A stretch of DNA of 57,256 bases from JAVBLQ01 sp031553435 (lineage in GTDB: Bacteria > Bacteroidota > Bacteroidia > Bacteroidales > Azobacteroidaceae). The position numbers and the translations under genes were made by a program. The notes beneath the pieces were generated by a model. The model saw only the letters and a list, made by a program, of their open reading frames with translations, made no database searches and was not told where the DNA came from. The DNA lies in contig JAVBLQ010000031.1 of the NCBI GenBank assembly GCA_031553435.1, positions 1-57,256 on the forward strand, given 5' to 3'. This document shows positions 1 through 11,200 of the stretch, piece by piece; within the stretch, counting starts at the first letter, position 1, and each line of letters begins with the position of its first letter.

Positions 1-61
1 CACACCCACCCACACCCCCCACCTACCCGACCCCCCAACCCCGAGAGAGTCGCCCCCTCTA
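1..61. other. C-rich low-complexity tract
   Basis: This stretch is almost purely C with interspersed A on the plus strand, so the complementary strand has several runs of three to six G. That is far richer in GC than anything else in the window. No open reading frame is supported here. It lies downstream of the minus-strand GH2 gene, beyond the tandem repeat. The G runs on the minus strand could form a G-quadruplex, but the tract could also be an assembly-edge artefact because it sits at the very start of the window. Confidence 0.6.
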
Positions 62-191
62 CTGCTTGATAGTCGTACCCACAAGTGCTTGATAGTCGAA
101 CCCACAAGTGCTTGATAGTCGAACCCACAAGTGCTTGATAGTCGAACCCACAAGTGCTTGATAGCCTGACCCACAAGTGCTTGATAGCCGG
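62..191. repeat. 23-bp tandem repeat, about 5.6 copies
   Basis: Head-to-tail units begin near 62, 85, 108, 131 and 154, with a partial unit from 177. Units 2 to 4 are identical; unit 1 has two changes and unit 5 differs only in its middle. Each unit contains CAAGTGCTTG at its junction, a near-palindrome with CAAG/CTTG arms. The units are contiguous with no spacers, so this is not a CRISPR array. It lies just downstream of the stop codon of the minus-strand GH2 gene (stop at 228-230), so it would be in that gene's 3' untranslated region if transcription continues. Confidence 0.95.
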
Positions 192-227
192 TCTAAAAAT
201 TAGATTTTAAGCATTCACCTTAAACAC

Positions 228-3200
228 TCATTCTTTTATCAATTTCAACGGACAAGCAGCTTTATCCGTTGAAACTTGTACCAAATATACTCCATGAGCG
301 AAGTCATTTATATTGAAATGATTGGTGTTGCTGAATTCTCTTTTTTTGTTGCCCGATAAATCGAAGATTTGTATCAATTGTATATTTTCCGATTCATTAC
401 ACCAGATATGACAATCTCCATTGGTGGGATTGGGATATATATAGGGCATGTCCTTTCCATGATAAGTCAATGAGGGTAATCCGGTTCCGGTTCCGCTTAT
501 TGTATATTCCACAAATAACCCGGCATCGATATATTGTCCGCCACCGGTTTGTTTGCATTTGATAGCAATCACATTGTTGCCATTGGCGCGAAGGGCAGCC
601 TTGGCTCCGGCTGAAACATCGACTGTTTTATAGTTGGAAATATACCCTGTGGCGCTGAAAGCCAGTACGCCATTGATATACACTTCACAGTCTTCATCGT
701 AATAAATCGTCAGGCGGAGATTGTTTCTCTGTTCATCGGTAATATCGTTCAGGCGGAATGACTTGCGCAGATAAATCGCGGAGGTATTCCATGTTGTATT
801 CACTGTAGATTTATTGTCGTAAGTTGTATTCGGTACATTTCCCGCGCCGAATCCGCTGATGCCCGAAAGCCATGCGTTGTCGTTGAATCCCAGTATATTC
901 CAATCGGAAGCAGGGGCAGAGGTCGTGTATTTCCAGGAAGTATTTTTTCCTCTTAATGCTGATGGTACTAATTCAAGAGACGAACTGTTGATAACGTGTT
1001 CGATGGTCTTTTTTATAGCGGCTTTCTGGGTTTCGTTTACTTTCACCACTTTCCGGTCGTAAGTAATCAGCCCGTTCACTTCTTCTTCCAAATCGGTTAA
1101 CTGGGTATATACAGCTGCTCCCAGCCCGTCGGCGCGCAAAGGCATCAACATGTCCTGAAAACTGTTGAATAAATCTTTCAGTTCTTCTCCGTTATTTACG
1201 GACACATAGACCATCCCGCTGTTTTTCCATACATGATCTTTTACTACCAATGTGATTCCGCCGTATTCTCCGCAAACTGAAACACGGTTGGATGTGGGAT
1301 TGGGGAACATGCCGGGGCGCGGATAACTGTGCATGTCGGCCACTTCTCCAATGTTGTCGAAAATAATCCAACCGCTGGCTGAATTGATGACTCGTGTCTT
1401 ATCCAGGTTGCGGACAGCATTATACGCATTTCTTGTGTGTGCGTCATTGCTTCCGTATTGACCGAATCCTTCGTTGAAAACGATCCAGGAAACAATGGCC
1501 GGATGATTTTTTAAGCTGTTAATCACATTTTTTGATTCGCGGATAAAATTATCTTTCACCCAGGTATCGTCGCCCAGCAGGTTTTGGTTGGAACCGGCAT
1601 TCACCATGTCCTGCCATACCATCATTCCTAAGCGGTCGCAATGATAATACCAGCGGGCAGGTTCTACTTTGATGTGTTTGCGTATCATGTTGAATCCAAA
1701 AGATTTGGCTTGTTCAATGTCATAAATCAAGGCTTCGTCACTGGGAGCAGTATGCAGTCCGTCGGGCCAGTATCCCTGATCTAGTGGGCCTTGCATGAAA
1801 ACAGGTTTGTTGTTCAACATAAAACAAGCTTTGCCATCTACTTGTCCCACACTGATTTTCCGCATTCCTGAGTAGCTTTTTACCAAATCGGCCGTTTGTC
1901 CGTTTGATTTTTTCAGTTCCATTTCCACATCATAAAGAAACGGAGTATCCGGCGTCCAGAGTTTAGGGGAAGCGATAGACAGGTTGATGTTGCTGTTTGC
2001 TTGTCCTTCTCCTTCGGCAATCAGGTTACCCTGGTCGTACATACGGATGGCGACACGGCAATCGGCGGCATTTTCGGCTTCCACATTGAACGTTGCCTGA
2101 TTGGTATCTATATTGGGGGTAATTTTGAAATTATTGATGTAGTTTTCGTTAACTCCTTCCAGCCAAACGGTTTGCCATATTCCGGACGAAGGGGTATAGA
2201 ATATACCACCGGAATTGATTTTTTGTTTGCCCACAGGTTGTCCGCCGGCATCACTCGGATCCATGAATTGCACTCGTATTTCTTGTTTTTCACGGGAGAT
2301 AAGGAATGGGGTGATATCGAAATAGAATGGGTCGTATCCGCCTTCGTGTTCACCTGCCAACTCCCCATTGATATATACTTCGCATTTCCAGTCGACTGCG
2401 CCGAAATGCAGTAACAGTTTCTTGTTCTTCATGGATTCCGGCACTGTGAAATACCTTTGATATATATAGGTTTTGTAAGGCCTTTCCTGATGATCGGTCA
2501 GCATCACACCCGACAGTGCTGATTCGATAGGAAACGGAACCAATATTTCCCTGTCGAAAACCTGGTTGTATCGGTATCTTCCCATTCCTATACTTTCGGC
2601 AAAGTCCCAAATGCCATTCAGATTCATCCAGTTGTCGCGAACCATTTGGGGACGGGGATATTCTCCAAGCACATTTTCCGGATCTATGGTATCGTACCAA
2701 GGCGTGGTAATAGAAGATTTCTTTTTTGACCATCCGAGTTTCGAAATGATCCAGGGGCTCTTATCCTTTCCGAATAATTGCCATTGTAATAGTTGCAAAT
2801 TGGAGCTGCCGTTTGTTGCTTCCATTCGGATACGGAAAGCCTGATAATTATGGTTGTTGGTATTTGTTACTTTGAATTTCATTTCTGCTAAACGACAGGG
2901 AAATACAAAATCGTTGACCTGATGTATTACTTCCCAGTGACTATCAAAGAATCCTTCCACTTTCCATGATTTCGGATCGCGGTCTAAAGCATCGGCACAG
3001 GAAGTTAATGTATAATATTCCAATGATTTTGAGTATTCGGTTTCGGTGGTAATGATGAATGAGCCGGAAGATTGAGCATAATATTTAGTTGAGATGTTGC
3101 GGTCGAACAGGTTAATATATGTAGAACCATTTGCTCCTTTGGGATTTGCGCTGGTGTAAGTTTCGGAAGAAAGTCCGGTCATTAAATCGTTAGAGAAAGC

Positions 3201-4112
3201 TTTTCCATCTTCAGAATAAGAAATCCCGAACAATTGCAGTTCGGCGATTGTCACATGAGTAGTTCCCGTAGCTGTCAGTCGATAATAACGGGCTGTGTTG
3301 TTTCCTGCATCCATTACATTGCGGGAAATATGGAATGTAGAAGAGTGTTCATTTTTAACTATATCGGTAGGTGTAACGGTTTTCCACTGGGATTTATTGG
3401 TTGATGACTCAATAGTCCATTGACAGACATCCTGACTGCTGCCTTGTCCTGCTGATAATAAATATCCTGTTAATAGTACCGGACGTTTGTAATCTATTAC
3501 AATAGAAGTAGCGGTTTTTCCTGAAATAGTATAAATAGTATTATAGTTATTGTCCGTCAGATTATTTAATGTTGAGTTGGGGTCTGCGGCGATGATTTCC
3601 GCGTCATCTGTAAAATCATAAGGATAAACATTTTCTTCAATTGACAGATCGGATTTTCTGATCATGAACTTATCTAAATTCGGACCGTATTCTTTAACCG
3701 GTTTGATAGTGATTTTATTCACACCTTTGTCAAAATGAAGATATGCTGATTTTGTTTTTGTCGGAGGTTTATTCCAGTCGGCCGAACTTTCCGAGAAAGT
3801 TACAATGACCGGATCATAGTTGTTTACTGTTATGGAAAGGGGTCTTCCGGCATCTCCTAGATAGCAGATGTCAAATTTGTAAACGCCTGTTTTGTCTATT
3901 TGTACATTATAATCAAGGGAGGAGCCTGATTTGAAGTTTTCCAGGTATTTTTCTCCCGCCGGCCAACTGTTATTGGTACTGATCACGGGGCCATTTCCAA
4001 CAATAGTTGCATTTTCTGCTTCTAAAACGATTGGAAGTTGTTGTGCTTTGGAAATAGTAGTATATACTAAAAACTGGAGTAAAAAAAGGAAAAAGAGGGA
4101 ATGTTTTTTCAT
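228..4112 (-). CDS. GH2 glycoside hydrolase, CBM6-like + discoidin modules, T9SS tail
   Basis: Secreted beta-glycosidase of 1294 residues. The start at 4112 is chosen because MKKHSLFFLFLLQFLVYT gives a clean signal peptide; the longer frame from 4151 puts 13 extra residues in front of it. Order: signal peptide; CBM6-like beta-sandwich (about 25-150, opens with VLEAENA); two F5/8C-type discoidin domains (about 160-455); GH2 sugar-binding, immunoglobulin-like and TIM-barrel domains (about 480-1070). The acid/base is Glu881 in the FNEGFG motif and the nucleophile Glu949 in CGEYGG. A further jelly-roll domain follows (about 1080-1220), then a T9SS type A sorting domain (YIYPNPTNGD to LIKE), so it should be surface-exposed or released. 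GH2 includes beta-galactosidases, beta-mannosidases and beta-glucuronidases; the sequence alone does not decide which. It is divergent from the GH38 gene and probably shares the 201-bp control region with it. Its N-terminal three-module block matches that of the GH3 protein at 40517. Confidence 0.92.
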   Translation of the reverse strand: MKKHSLFFLFLLQFLVYTTISKAQQLPIVLEAENATIVGNGPVISTNNSWPAGEKYLENFKSGSSLDYNVQIDKTGVYKFDICYLGDAGRPLSITVNNYDPVIVTFSESSADWNKPPTKTKSAYLHFDKGVNKITIKPVKEYGPNLDKFMIRKSDLSIEENVYPYDFTDDAEIIAADPNSTLNNLTDNNYNTIYTISGKTATSIVIDYKRPVLLTGYLLSAGQGSSQDVCQWTIESSTNKSQWKTVTPTDIVKNEHSSTFHISRNVMDAGNNTARYYRLTATGTTHVTIAELQLFGISYSEDGKAFSNDLMTGLSSETYTSANPKGANGSTYINLFDRNISTKYYAQSSGSFIITTETEYSKSLEYYTLTSCADALDRDPKSWKVEGFFDSHWEVIHQVNDFVFPCRLAEMKFKVTNTNNHNYQAFRIRMEATNGSSNLQLLQWQLFGKDKSPWIISKLGWSKKKSSITTPWYDTIDPENVLGEYPRPQMVRDNWMNLNGIWDFAESIGMGRYRYNQVFDREILVPFPIESALSGVMLTDHQERPYKTYIYQRYFTVPESMKNKKLLLHFGAVDWKCEVYINGELAGEHEGGYDPFYFDITPFLISREKQEIRVQFMDPSDAGGQPVGKQKINSGGIFYTPSSGIWQTVWLEGVNENYINNFKITPNIDTNQATFNVEAENAADCRVAIRMYDQGNLIAEGEGQANSNINLSIASPKLWTPDTPFLYDVEMELKKSNGQTADLVKSYSGMRKISVGQVDGKACFMLNNKPVFMQGPLDQGYWPDGLHTAPSDEALIYDIEQAKSFGFNMIRKHIKVEPARWYYHCDRLGMMVWQDMVNAGSNQNLLGDDTWVKDNFIRESKNVINSLKNHPAIVSWIVFNEGFGQYGSNDAHTRNAYNAVRNLDKTRVINSASGWIIFDNIGEVADMHSYPRPGMFPNPTSNRVSVCGEYGGITLVVKDHVWKNSGMVYVSVNNGEELKDLFNSFQDMLMPLRADGLGAAVYTQLTDLEEEVNGLITYDRKVVKVNETQKAAIKKTIEHVINSSSLELVPSALRGKNTSWKYTTSAPASDWNILGFNDNAWLSGISGFGAGNVPNTTYDNKSTVNTTWNTSAIYLRKSFRLNDITDEQRNNLRLTIYYDEDCEVYINGVLAFSATGYISNYKTVDVSAGAKAALRANGNNVIAIKCKQTGGGQYIDAGLFVEYTISGTGTGLPSLTYHGKDMPYIYPNPTNGDCHIWCNESENIQLIQIFDLSGNKKREFSNTNHFNINDFAHGVYLVQVSTDKAACPLKLIKE

Positions 4113-4138
4113 TGGTTTTAAACTAAAATGATTTGAAA

Positions 4139-4146
4139 CAAAAATA
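4139..4146 (-). promoter_or_regulatory. Candidate -7 box for the GH2 gene
   Basis: Read on the minus strand this is TATTTTTG, an exact match to the Bacteroidota -7 consensus TAnnTTTG, 26 bases upstream of the chosen GH2 start at 4112. A good -33 TTTG is not evident about 19-21 bases further upstream, so the call rests on one box. It lies in the divergent 4113-4313 intergenic region, where an HTCS binding site might also be expected. I saw no exact -7 consensus for the plus-strand GH38 gene in that region. Confidence 0.35.
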
Positions 4147-4313
4147 GGCAAAAAGAGTTAACGCTTTACAGGGTGGTTTATGAAAAACAAAGAAAAAAAG
4201 GATCATATTTGTCTTATTTGGTATGCTGTTTTACCACATGGCAAAATTGCTCTTGCATATATGCTCCTTTAGAACTAATTTCAAGTTCCGTTAAATCATT
4301 TTCAGAAAAAATC

Positions 4314-7300
4314 ATGAAGAACAAAATTGTATTACTGTTTTTTTTAATCATTACAGTTTCGTTACAATCCCAGGAAAAAACATTGTCATTTATTTCCAAC
4401 TCCCATTTGGATACGCAATGGAATTGGGATGTGAAAACAACCATCGATGAGTACATCCTCAATACCATGACTCAGAACTTTTCTTTGTTTGATAAATATC
4501 CGGGGTTTCAGTTCAATTTTGAATCAGCCATTCATTATATGTGGATGAAAGAATATTATCCTTCGGAATATGCCCGTTTGAAAGGATATATACAAAGCGG
4601 TCGCTGGCATATCAGCGGAGGCGCTATCAATGCCAATGATGTGATGGTTCCCTCGGCCGAGTCTGTCATCCGTAATTTTTTATATGGTCAAAGTTATTAT
4701 AAAAAGGAGTTCGGAATCAAAGGAGGCACTGATATCATGCTTCCTGATTGTTTCGGATTCCCTTATTCGTTGCCCACATTGGGGAAACATTGTGGTATGA
4801 CCGGTTTTCATACTCAGAAATTATCCTGGGGATCGGCTTATGATTATAACAGCCTGGCTCCCTTCGGAATATGGAAAGGTGTTGATGGTTCGGAATTATA
4901 TGCGGTCTTTAAGGGAGAACCTTATGATGAGCATGATAAGTACAACAAAGACATGTCAAAAGATCAGGATATTCTGAATGTTATAAATGATAATTTTTCC
5001 AGGTATGGAATTTATTCGGCTTTCCGTTATGTAGGTCCCAGAAGTGACAGGGGAGGAGGTCTTCAGGATAATCCGAACTCCGATAAAGAAAATACTCCTT
5101 ACTGGTTACAGAAGAGTATGGATTCCGATGGTCCCGTTACTGTAAAAATGGAAACCCCGGCTCAGTTTTTTGAACGCCTGGCTCAAAACCGCAATAGCAA
5201 ATATTTTGTATGGGATAACGAGTTGCCCATGTCTGTGCATGGTACGGGCTGTTATACTTCCCAGACTATTATGAAATACTGGAACCGCAAGAATGAATTA
5301 TTAGCAGATGCCACTGAAAAAACGGCTGTCATGTCGGATTGGCTTGGCGGATTGAACTATCCGTCGGATATTATCCACGATTCATGGACCCGTTTGCTTT
5401 GGCATCAGTTTCATGATGATCTCACCGGTACTTCGATTCCGGGCGCATATAATTTTTCGTATAATGATGAAGTGCTGGTAAACCAGGATTTGTCTAAAAC
5501 GCTTCTCAATTCGGTGGGAGCAGTGGCCAAACAAATGAATACTCAGGTGGAAGGAATTCCTTTGGTGGTTTATAATCCATTGTCGATTGACCGGGTGGAT
5601 GCAGTGGAAACTTCTGTTGTTGTCGACTCGGAACCTCAGGGAATCCGGGTGTTGGATGGAGCTAATCAGGAAGTGCTGTCGCAAATCCTCAATTATAATT
5701 CGAAAACAGGAGAGTTGTCCTTTATATTTCAGGCTACGGTTCCGTCTTTAGGTTATGCCGCTTATGAGTTGCGTTTGAATGAAGCCGGCAGTCTTCCTTC
5801 TTCCTTGTCCGTATCCCAAAACCTGTTGGAAAATGAATCTTACCAGGTAGCATTGAATAGTAAAGGGGATGTTGCTTCTATTTATGATAAAAAGAATGCA
5901 AAAGAGCTTTTGTTGAGTGCGATCCGTTTGGCTATGTTTGATGACCGGTCAGAAACTTTTCCCTCCTGGGAAATCATGTGGAACAATGTCAATACCGATC
6001 CGGCAGCATATGTCGATGAGAATGTGGATGTTTCTGTTGCCGAAAATGGTCCTTTACGCGTAAGTCTTAGAATCAGCAGAACTAAAAAAGGGTCGGAATT
6101 CGTACAGTATATCCGCTTGATGCCTTCCGCCATCAGTGACCGCATTGATTTTGTAAATGAAGTCAATTGGCAAACCCGGGGTACTTTACTTAAGGCTATT
6201 TTCCCATTGAGGTCAACTAATCCGAAAGCAACTTATGATTTGTCGGTCGGGGCTATTGAGAGAGGACTTAACAACTCGAAACTGTATGAAGTGGCAGGCC
6301 ACCAATGGGCAGATCAAACCCATACAGATGGTACCTATGGCATTTCGATCCTCAATGATTGCAAGTATGGATGGGATAAGCCTAATAATGCGACTTTACG
6401 TCTGAGTTTAATCCATACTCCTGCAGTTCGGGCCGTTAATCCGGATTATGCCCATCAAAAAGATCAGGATTTAGGTTTGAATAAATTCACTTATTCTTTT
6501 TACAGGCATACCGGTTCGTGGAATGAAACCACCCAGTGGGAAGCTTCCCGATTGAACCAGCCGTTACTTGCCTTTCAAACTCCGAAACATGCCGGAGATT
6601 TAGGAAAATCGTATGGATTTGCTTCTTTGAATACAAATAAGGTGTCGATAAAAGCGTTGAAAAAAGCCGAAGATTCGGATGAGATAATCGTCAGAGTATA
6701 TGAATTGACCGGAAAAAATCAGGATGATGTAAAAATTACTTTTCCTGCGAATATTGTTGCCGCCCATGAAGTAAACGGAATTGAGGAAAATATAGGAGGG
6801 GCCTCTTATTCCGGAAATACCTTGTCATTCAATATAAGTAAATTCCAGCCGAAAACGTTTGCCATACAATTAGCAAAACCTTCTGCTTCTATTGAGGATA
6901 ACAACCCGTCGTCTGTTAAAGTCAATTTGGATTATAATATAGATGTGATGAGTTATGATTCCCGGAAAAACAACGCCACTTCAGGGGTAACATACGCTTA
7001 TCCGGCGGAATTGCTTTCAGACATACTCACTGTCGATGGTGTAGACTTTACGATTGGAAACCGGACGGATGGAAATCGCAATGCCTTGTATTGCAACGGA
7101 CAAACGATCACATTGCCTGCTAGTCAGAATACAAAGAAAATTTACATTCTCGCTGCAAGTAAAAACGAGAAAGGATCAGAAGCCGGTTTTGTTGTCGATG
7201 GAGCTACTCATACATTGAAAATTCCATACTATGCAGGAAATATGGGAACCTGGGAAAGTGAATATAATCAGGGAACAGAATATCGTATCGAAAATGTGGC

Positions 7301-8270
7301 ATTCACAGCTTCCCACCGGCACGATGTGAGTGGAAACAGAAACAACTCGTACAATTTTATGTACATGTATAAATATTGTATTGCTACTAATGGAAATCCC
7401 ACTAATCTGGTGTTGCCAACTAACAGGGATATTTATGTATTTGCCGTTTCCTTGTCTGACAATGAAAATGATGATATAATTCCGGCTTCGGCAATTTCCT
7501 CACTACCCGAAAAGGATGATAATATAATTCCGGATCTTTGCAGTATGAAATTAATTCCGGGTTCGGTCAAAGCGTCCCATTGGAACGGAAGCAATGAAGG
7601 GCCAGACAAAGCGATCGATAATAATCTGACTACCAAGTGGTGTGTAACAAACAACAGCACCCCATATCTGGAGCTTACTTTTAACGAACCGGTCGAAATT
7701 TGTCGTTGGTTTGTGATGAATGCAGGTATCGAGAGCTTCAACTCCATTACTTCAGCTTTCCGTTTGCAACGTTATGAGAATAACCAGTGGATTGATGTCG
7801 ATGTTGTTGAAAACAATACTATCAATAAAGTGACTCGCGATGTTGAGCCTTTCACTACCAGCCGCGTACGTTTGCAGATAAACAAGGGTGAGCAAAATGG
7901 CAATACTACCCGTATCCTTGAATTTGCCGTGTTTGGAAAAGATAAGTCCACCTCTATTCAACAGCATCAATCTACCAAAGGGGAATTTTATGTGACAGGA
8001 AATTATCCGAATCCATTCAGTCAGAAAACAACAATCAATTGTATTGTACCGGATAATATTACAGAATTGAATTTGCAGGTATATGATTTATCAGGAAAGC
8101 TGGTTGATTCAAAAGTCTATCAGGTAATGCCACAAGGAGGGATGGTACAAATAGACTGGGATAGAAAGTCGCTTGCTGAAGGAATTTACTTTTATTCTGT
8201 TTCTGCAATAAATAATGGAAAAAAACTTCGTTCCAAAGACAATAAAATGGCAATCGGCCCATTATATTGA
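4314..8270 (+). CDS. GH38 alpha-mannosidase with discoidin and T9SS tail
   Basis: Retaining, metal-dependent alpha-mannosidase of 1318 residues. The start at 4314 (MKNKIVLLFFLIITVSLQSQ) gives a signal peptide directly; the open frame extends 47 codons upstream but that extension is not secretory in character. The GH38 core spans about residues 22-880. His31 and Asp33 (SHLDTQW) and His367/Asp368 (QFHDDLTGTS) fit the metal site, and Asp145 in LPDCFGF fits the nucleophile. A beta-sandwich domain (about 900-1075) precedes an F5/8C domain (about 1100-1215), then a T9SS tail (YPNPFSQK onward). GH38 enzymes trim alpha-1,2/1,3/1,6-linked mannose from N-glycans or mannans. It is far longer than a typical roughly 900-1050-residue GH38 because of the appended modules. 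The HTCS gene starts 19 bases after its stop, so the two are probably co-transcribed. Confidence 0.94.
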   Translation: MKNKIVLLFFLIITVSLQSQEKTLSFISNSHLDTQWNWDVKTTIDEYILNTMTQNFSLFDKYPGFQFNFESAIHYMWMKEYYPSEYARLKGYIQSGRWHISGGAINANDVMVPSAESVIRNFLYGQSYYKKEFGIKGGTDIMLPDCFGFPYSLPTLGKHCGMTGFHTQKLSWGSAYDYNSLAPFGIWKGVDGSELYAVFKGEPYDEHDKYNKDMSKDQDILNVINDNFSRYGIYSAFRYVGPRSDRGGGLQDNPNSDKENTPYWLQKSMDSDGPVTVKMETPAQFFERLAQNRNSKYFVWDNELPMSVHGTGCYTSQTIMKYWNRKNELLADATEKTAVMSDWLGGLNYPSDIIHDSWTRLLWHQFHDDLTGTSIPGAYNFSYNDEVLVNQDLSKTLLNSVGAVAKQMNTQVEGIPLVVYNPLSIDRVDAVETSVVVDSEPQGIRVLDGANQEVLSQILNYNSKTGELSFIFQATVPSLGYAAYELRLNEAGSLPSSLSVSQNLLENESYQVALNSKGDVASIYDKKNAKELLLSAIRLAMFDDRSETFPSWEIMWNNVNTDPAAYVDENVDVSVAENGPLRVSLRISRTKKGSEFVQYIRLMPSAISDRIDFVNEVNWQTRGTLLKAIFPLRSTNPKATYDLSVGAIERGLNNSKLYEVAGHQWADQTHTDGTYGISILNDCKYGWDKPNNATLRLSLIHTPAVRAVNPDYAHQKDQDLGLNKFTYSFYRHTGSWNETTQWEASRLNQPLLAFQTPKHAGDLGKSYGFASLNTNKVSIKALKKAEDSDEIIVRVYELTGKNQDDVKITFPANIVAAHEVNGIEENIGGASYSGNTLSFNISKFQPKTFAIQLAKPSASIEDNNPSSVKVNLDYNIDVMSYDSRKNNATSGVTYAYPAELLSDILTVDGVDFTIGNRTDGNRNALYCNGQTITLPASQNTKKIYILAASKNEKGSEAGFVVDGATHTLKIPYYAGNMGTWESEYNQGTEYRIENVAFTASHRHDVSGNRNNSYNFMYMYKYCIATNGNPTNLVLPTNRDIYVFAVSLSDNENDDIIPASAISSLPEKDDNIIPDLCSMKLIPGSVKASHWNGSNEGPDKAIDNNLTTKWCVTNNSTPYLELTFNEPVEICRWFVMNAGIESFNSITSAFRLQRYENNQWIDVDVVENNTINKVTRDVEPFTTSRVRLQINKGEQNGNTTRILEFAVFGKDKSTSIQQHQSTKGEFYVTGNYPNPFSQKTTINCIVPDNITELNLQVYDLSGKLVDSKVYQVMPQGGMVQIDWDRKSLAEGIYFYSVSAINNGKKLRSKDNKMAIGPLY

Positions 8271-8289
8271 AAACCGGAAGTAAATTCTA

Positions 8290-11200
8290 ATGAAAAAACG
8301 AATACTATTTATACTGATCAATATTATTATTTGTCGGGCCTTGTCAGCTTCATTTTCTTTAATGAATGTTGAAAATCTGAATAACCAGATTTCAAACCGG
8401 GCAATACTTTGTATGCATCAGGATTCTTATGGATTTATGTGGTTTGGAACCTATGACGGATTAAACCTGTACAACGGGAAAGAAGTCGTTACATTTCGTT
8501 ATGAGTCTGACAATCCGCATTCTTTATTAGGCAATACAATCCACCGGATATTCTCGGCAGGAAATTCTCATTTATGGATTGCAACGCAATTAGGATTGAA
8601 TAAATTCTCATTGAAAGACCAGCAAGTTGATGAATCTTATCCGGAATACAGGAGAGCCGACTTGTTAGCGGCCGATAGTAATGGAAATACATGGTTGATT
8701 CACAGAGACAATCATATTTCATATTATGACATCCGGGTAAGAAGATTTGAGGAAATTCCTTTGAAAGGTAATATTATCGGGGATATGCGGTCTTTCTTTT
8801 TTGATAAACAAGAGCGTTTATGCATTGTAAAAAAAGATGGAATGTTGCAATATCTTTCTCTGAAAGAAAAAGGAAAAAGTTCATATTCCTTATCGACAAA
8901 CGAAATAAAATTTCACAATAAAGCGATTAATCAGGTTTTTTACGAAAGAGACCTGGTCTATTTTATCGATGAAGACATGAACCTGTTCTTTTACGATAAC
9001 ATCACCCAACAAAAAATATTATTACGCAATATTTCGGGTATTATCAATAAATACGGAATTATTGCCTCCCTGAGTTCTTTTCAGAATGAGATATACCTCG
9101 CTTTTATGCATAGTGGCTTGGTGAAGATAGATGTTTCCAATGGCAACGAACCGGAATTCATCAATATGACCATTGGTGTTTTTGGCCTGTTGAGAGATCG
9201 TTTTCAGGATGTGATGTGGGTTGGTACTGATGGCCAGGGCGGCAATTTATACTATAGCGAAAAAGATAAATTCGGGAATATATTACTGGAAAACTTTCCT
9301 TTTATGGCAAGAAAGCCAATCAGAGCCTTTTATACCGATGAAGAAAATGCACTTTGGATTGGAACAAAAGGAAGTGGAATCATACGGATCAAAGATTACG
9401 ACAAGTTCAGTAATAGTCCGATACCTACCGCTAACGTACAGCATTTTTTTCAGGAAATGTTGTATCAGAATCCTGTATATCGGTTTGTCAGAAGTAAATA
9501 CAATAAAGATGATCTTTGGATCTCCACCGATGGAAATATATCCTATTACTCTTATAAAGACAAAAAAATCCGGATACTGGAAGATTCTCCTGCAATCGGA
9601 CCTTTATTGACTAATATACATACTTTTTGCGAAGTGAATGATTCTACTTTGTGGTTGTGCGCTAATGGCTTGCACGAAGTAGTCATTGATAAAAGTAAGG
9701 ACCCCTATAAAATCAAAAGCAAAAAAAGTTATGTTTTCCACAAGGATGGTAATGATATTGCCGACACCTATTATTCCATGCTTTTTGATGGCGATTCCAT
9801 TATAACTGTTGGAAGCCGGGGAGGCTATGGCGTGATCAGGATGAATATTTTCAATAAAAACTATCATTTTATTTCGATGGATAAGGCTGAAAACAAAGCC
9901 ATCGGAGATATTATTTCTTTGTATATGAACAAAGATTCCGTCTTGTACATAGGAGCAAGCTCAGGCCTGACCCGGATTAAAATAGTGAATGGGAAAGAAA
10001 GCGAAATAAAGCAATTCAGCAGGAAAGACGGGATTCTTAATGATATGATACACGGAATCCTTGAAGATAATTCAGGCATCATATGGTTGAGCACCAATAA
10101 AGGATTGGTCAAATACAATCCTCTCAATGACTCTTTTTTTAATGTAAAATCAAAACAAATCGGTGTTGTCGAATACTCTGATGATGCCTATTGGTATTGC
10201 CCTATTACCAACCGCTTGTTTTTTGGAGGAGTGAATGGCCTTACCTGGATTGAACCGAAAGATGGAAAAGAAACTCCTGACTCCGAATCTAAATTTTTAT
10301 TTACCAATCTGAATGTTTTCGGAGAAAATACAACCTTGTATGAATACAATGAAGATCCGGAAAAACAACTGAAATTACCATATAAACAGAATACCTTTCA
10401 GATCTCTTTTGCCGTTCTGGATTTTATCAACGGAGATAATTACGATTATTCTTATTTTTTAGAAAATTATCATACACATTGGGTTTCGCTGCAGAAAGAA
10501 AACAAGATAAATTTCACGAAACTACCACCCGGAAACTACGTGTTGAAAGTAAAATATAAAAATGACGTAACTCAAACAGACAATAAAGTATATTCCCTGT
10601 CAATTGTTATTTTACCTCCATGGTATCTTTCTACAGTTGCTTATGCCGTTTATGTATTCCTGTTGGTTTTGACTATCTGCCTGATTACCTATTATGTGAG
10701 GCGGAAATTTCATCAAAAACAAAACCTTGTGGCAAAGCGGATTAAAGAAGAGCAGAAAGAAAAGTTATATGAATCAAAAGTGCGTTTTTTTACTAACGTC
10801 ACTCATGAATTATATACGCCTCTGACTCTGATCAACGGTGCGATTGAACAGATTAAAAAGGAAGAAAGCCAAAGAGAAAACACCCGGATAAAAAAATATG
10901 TCGGAATATTACAGAATAATGTACAGAATTTAAATGAACTGATACAAGAAATATTGGATTACAGGAAAATAGAAGAATCCGAAATAAATTCATATACACT
11001 CAAAAAAATATCCATATCCAGCCTGGTGAGTGATATGATGACCTCTTTCTCGGAAATAGCAGAGCAAAATGAAATAAACCTGATTACTTCGATTCCCGAT
11101 AAGCTATATTGGCATACAGACCGGGCCTGTTTCAAAAAAGTTGTGTACAATTTAGTGTCCAATGCTTTTAAGTATACTCCGGTGGGAGGAATTGTAAAGG

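Noticed and set aside
62..191. Possible CRISPR array
   Set aside because: The 23-base units are contiguous with no variable spacers, and no cas gene is nearby.
4173..4313. N-terminal extension of the GH38 protein
   Set aside because: The 47 extra residues precede a perfect signal peptide that begins at 4314, so they are best read as the untranslated leader.
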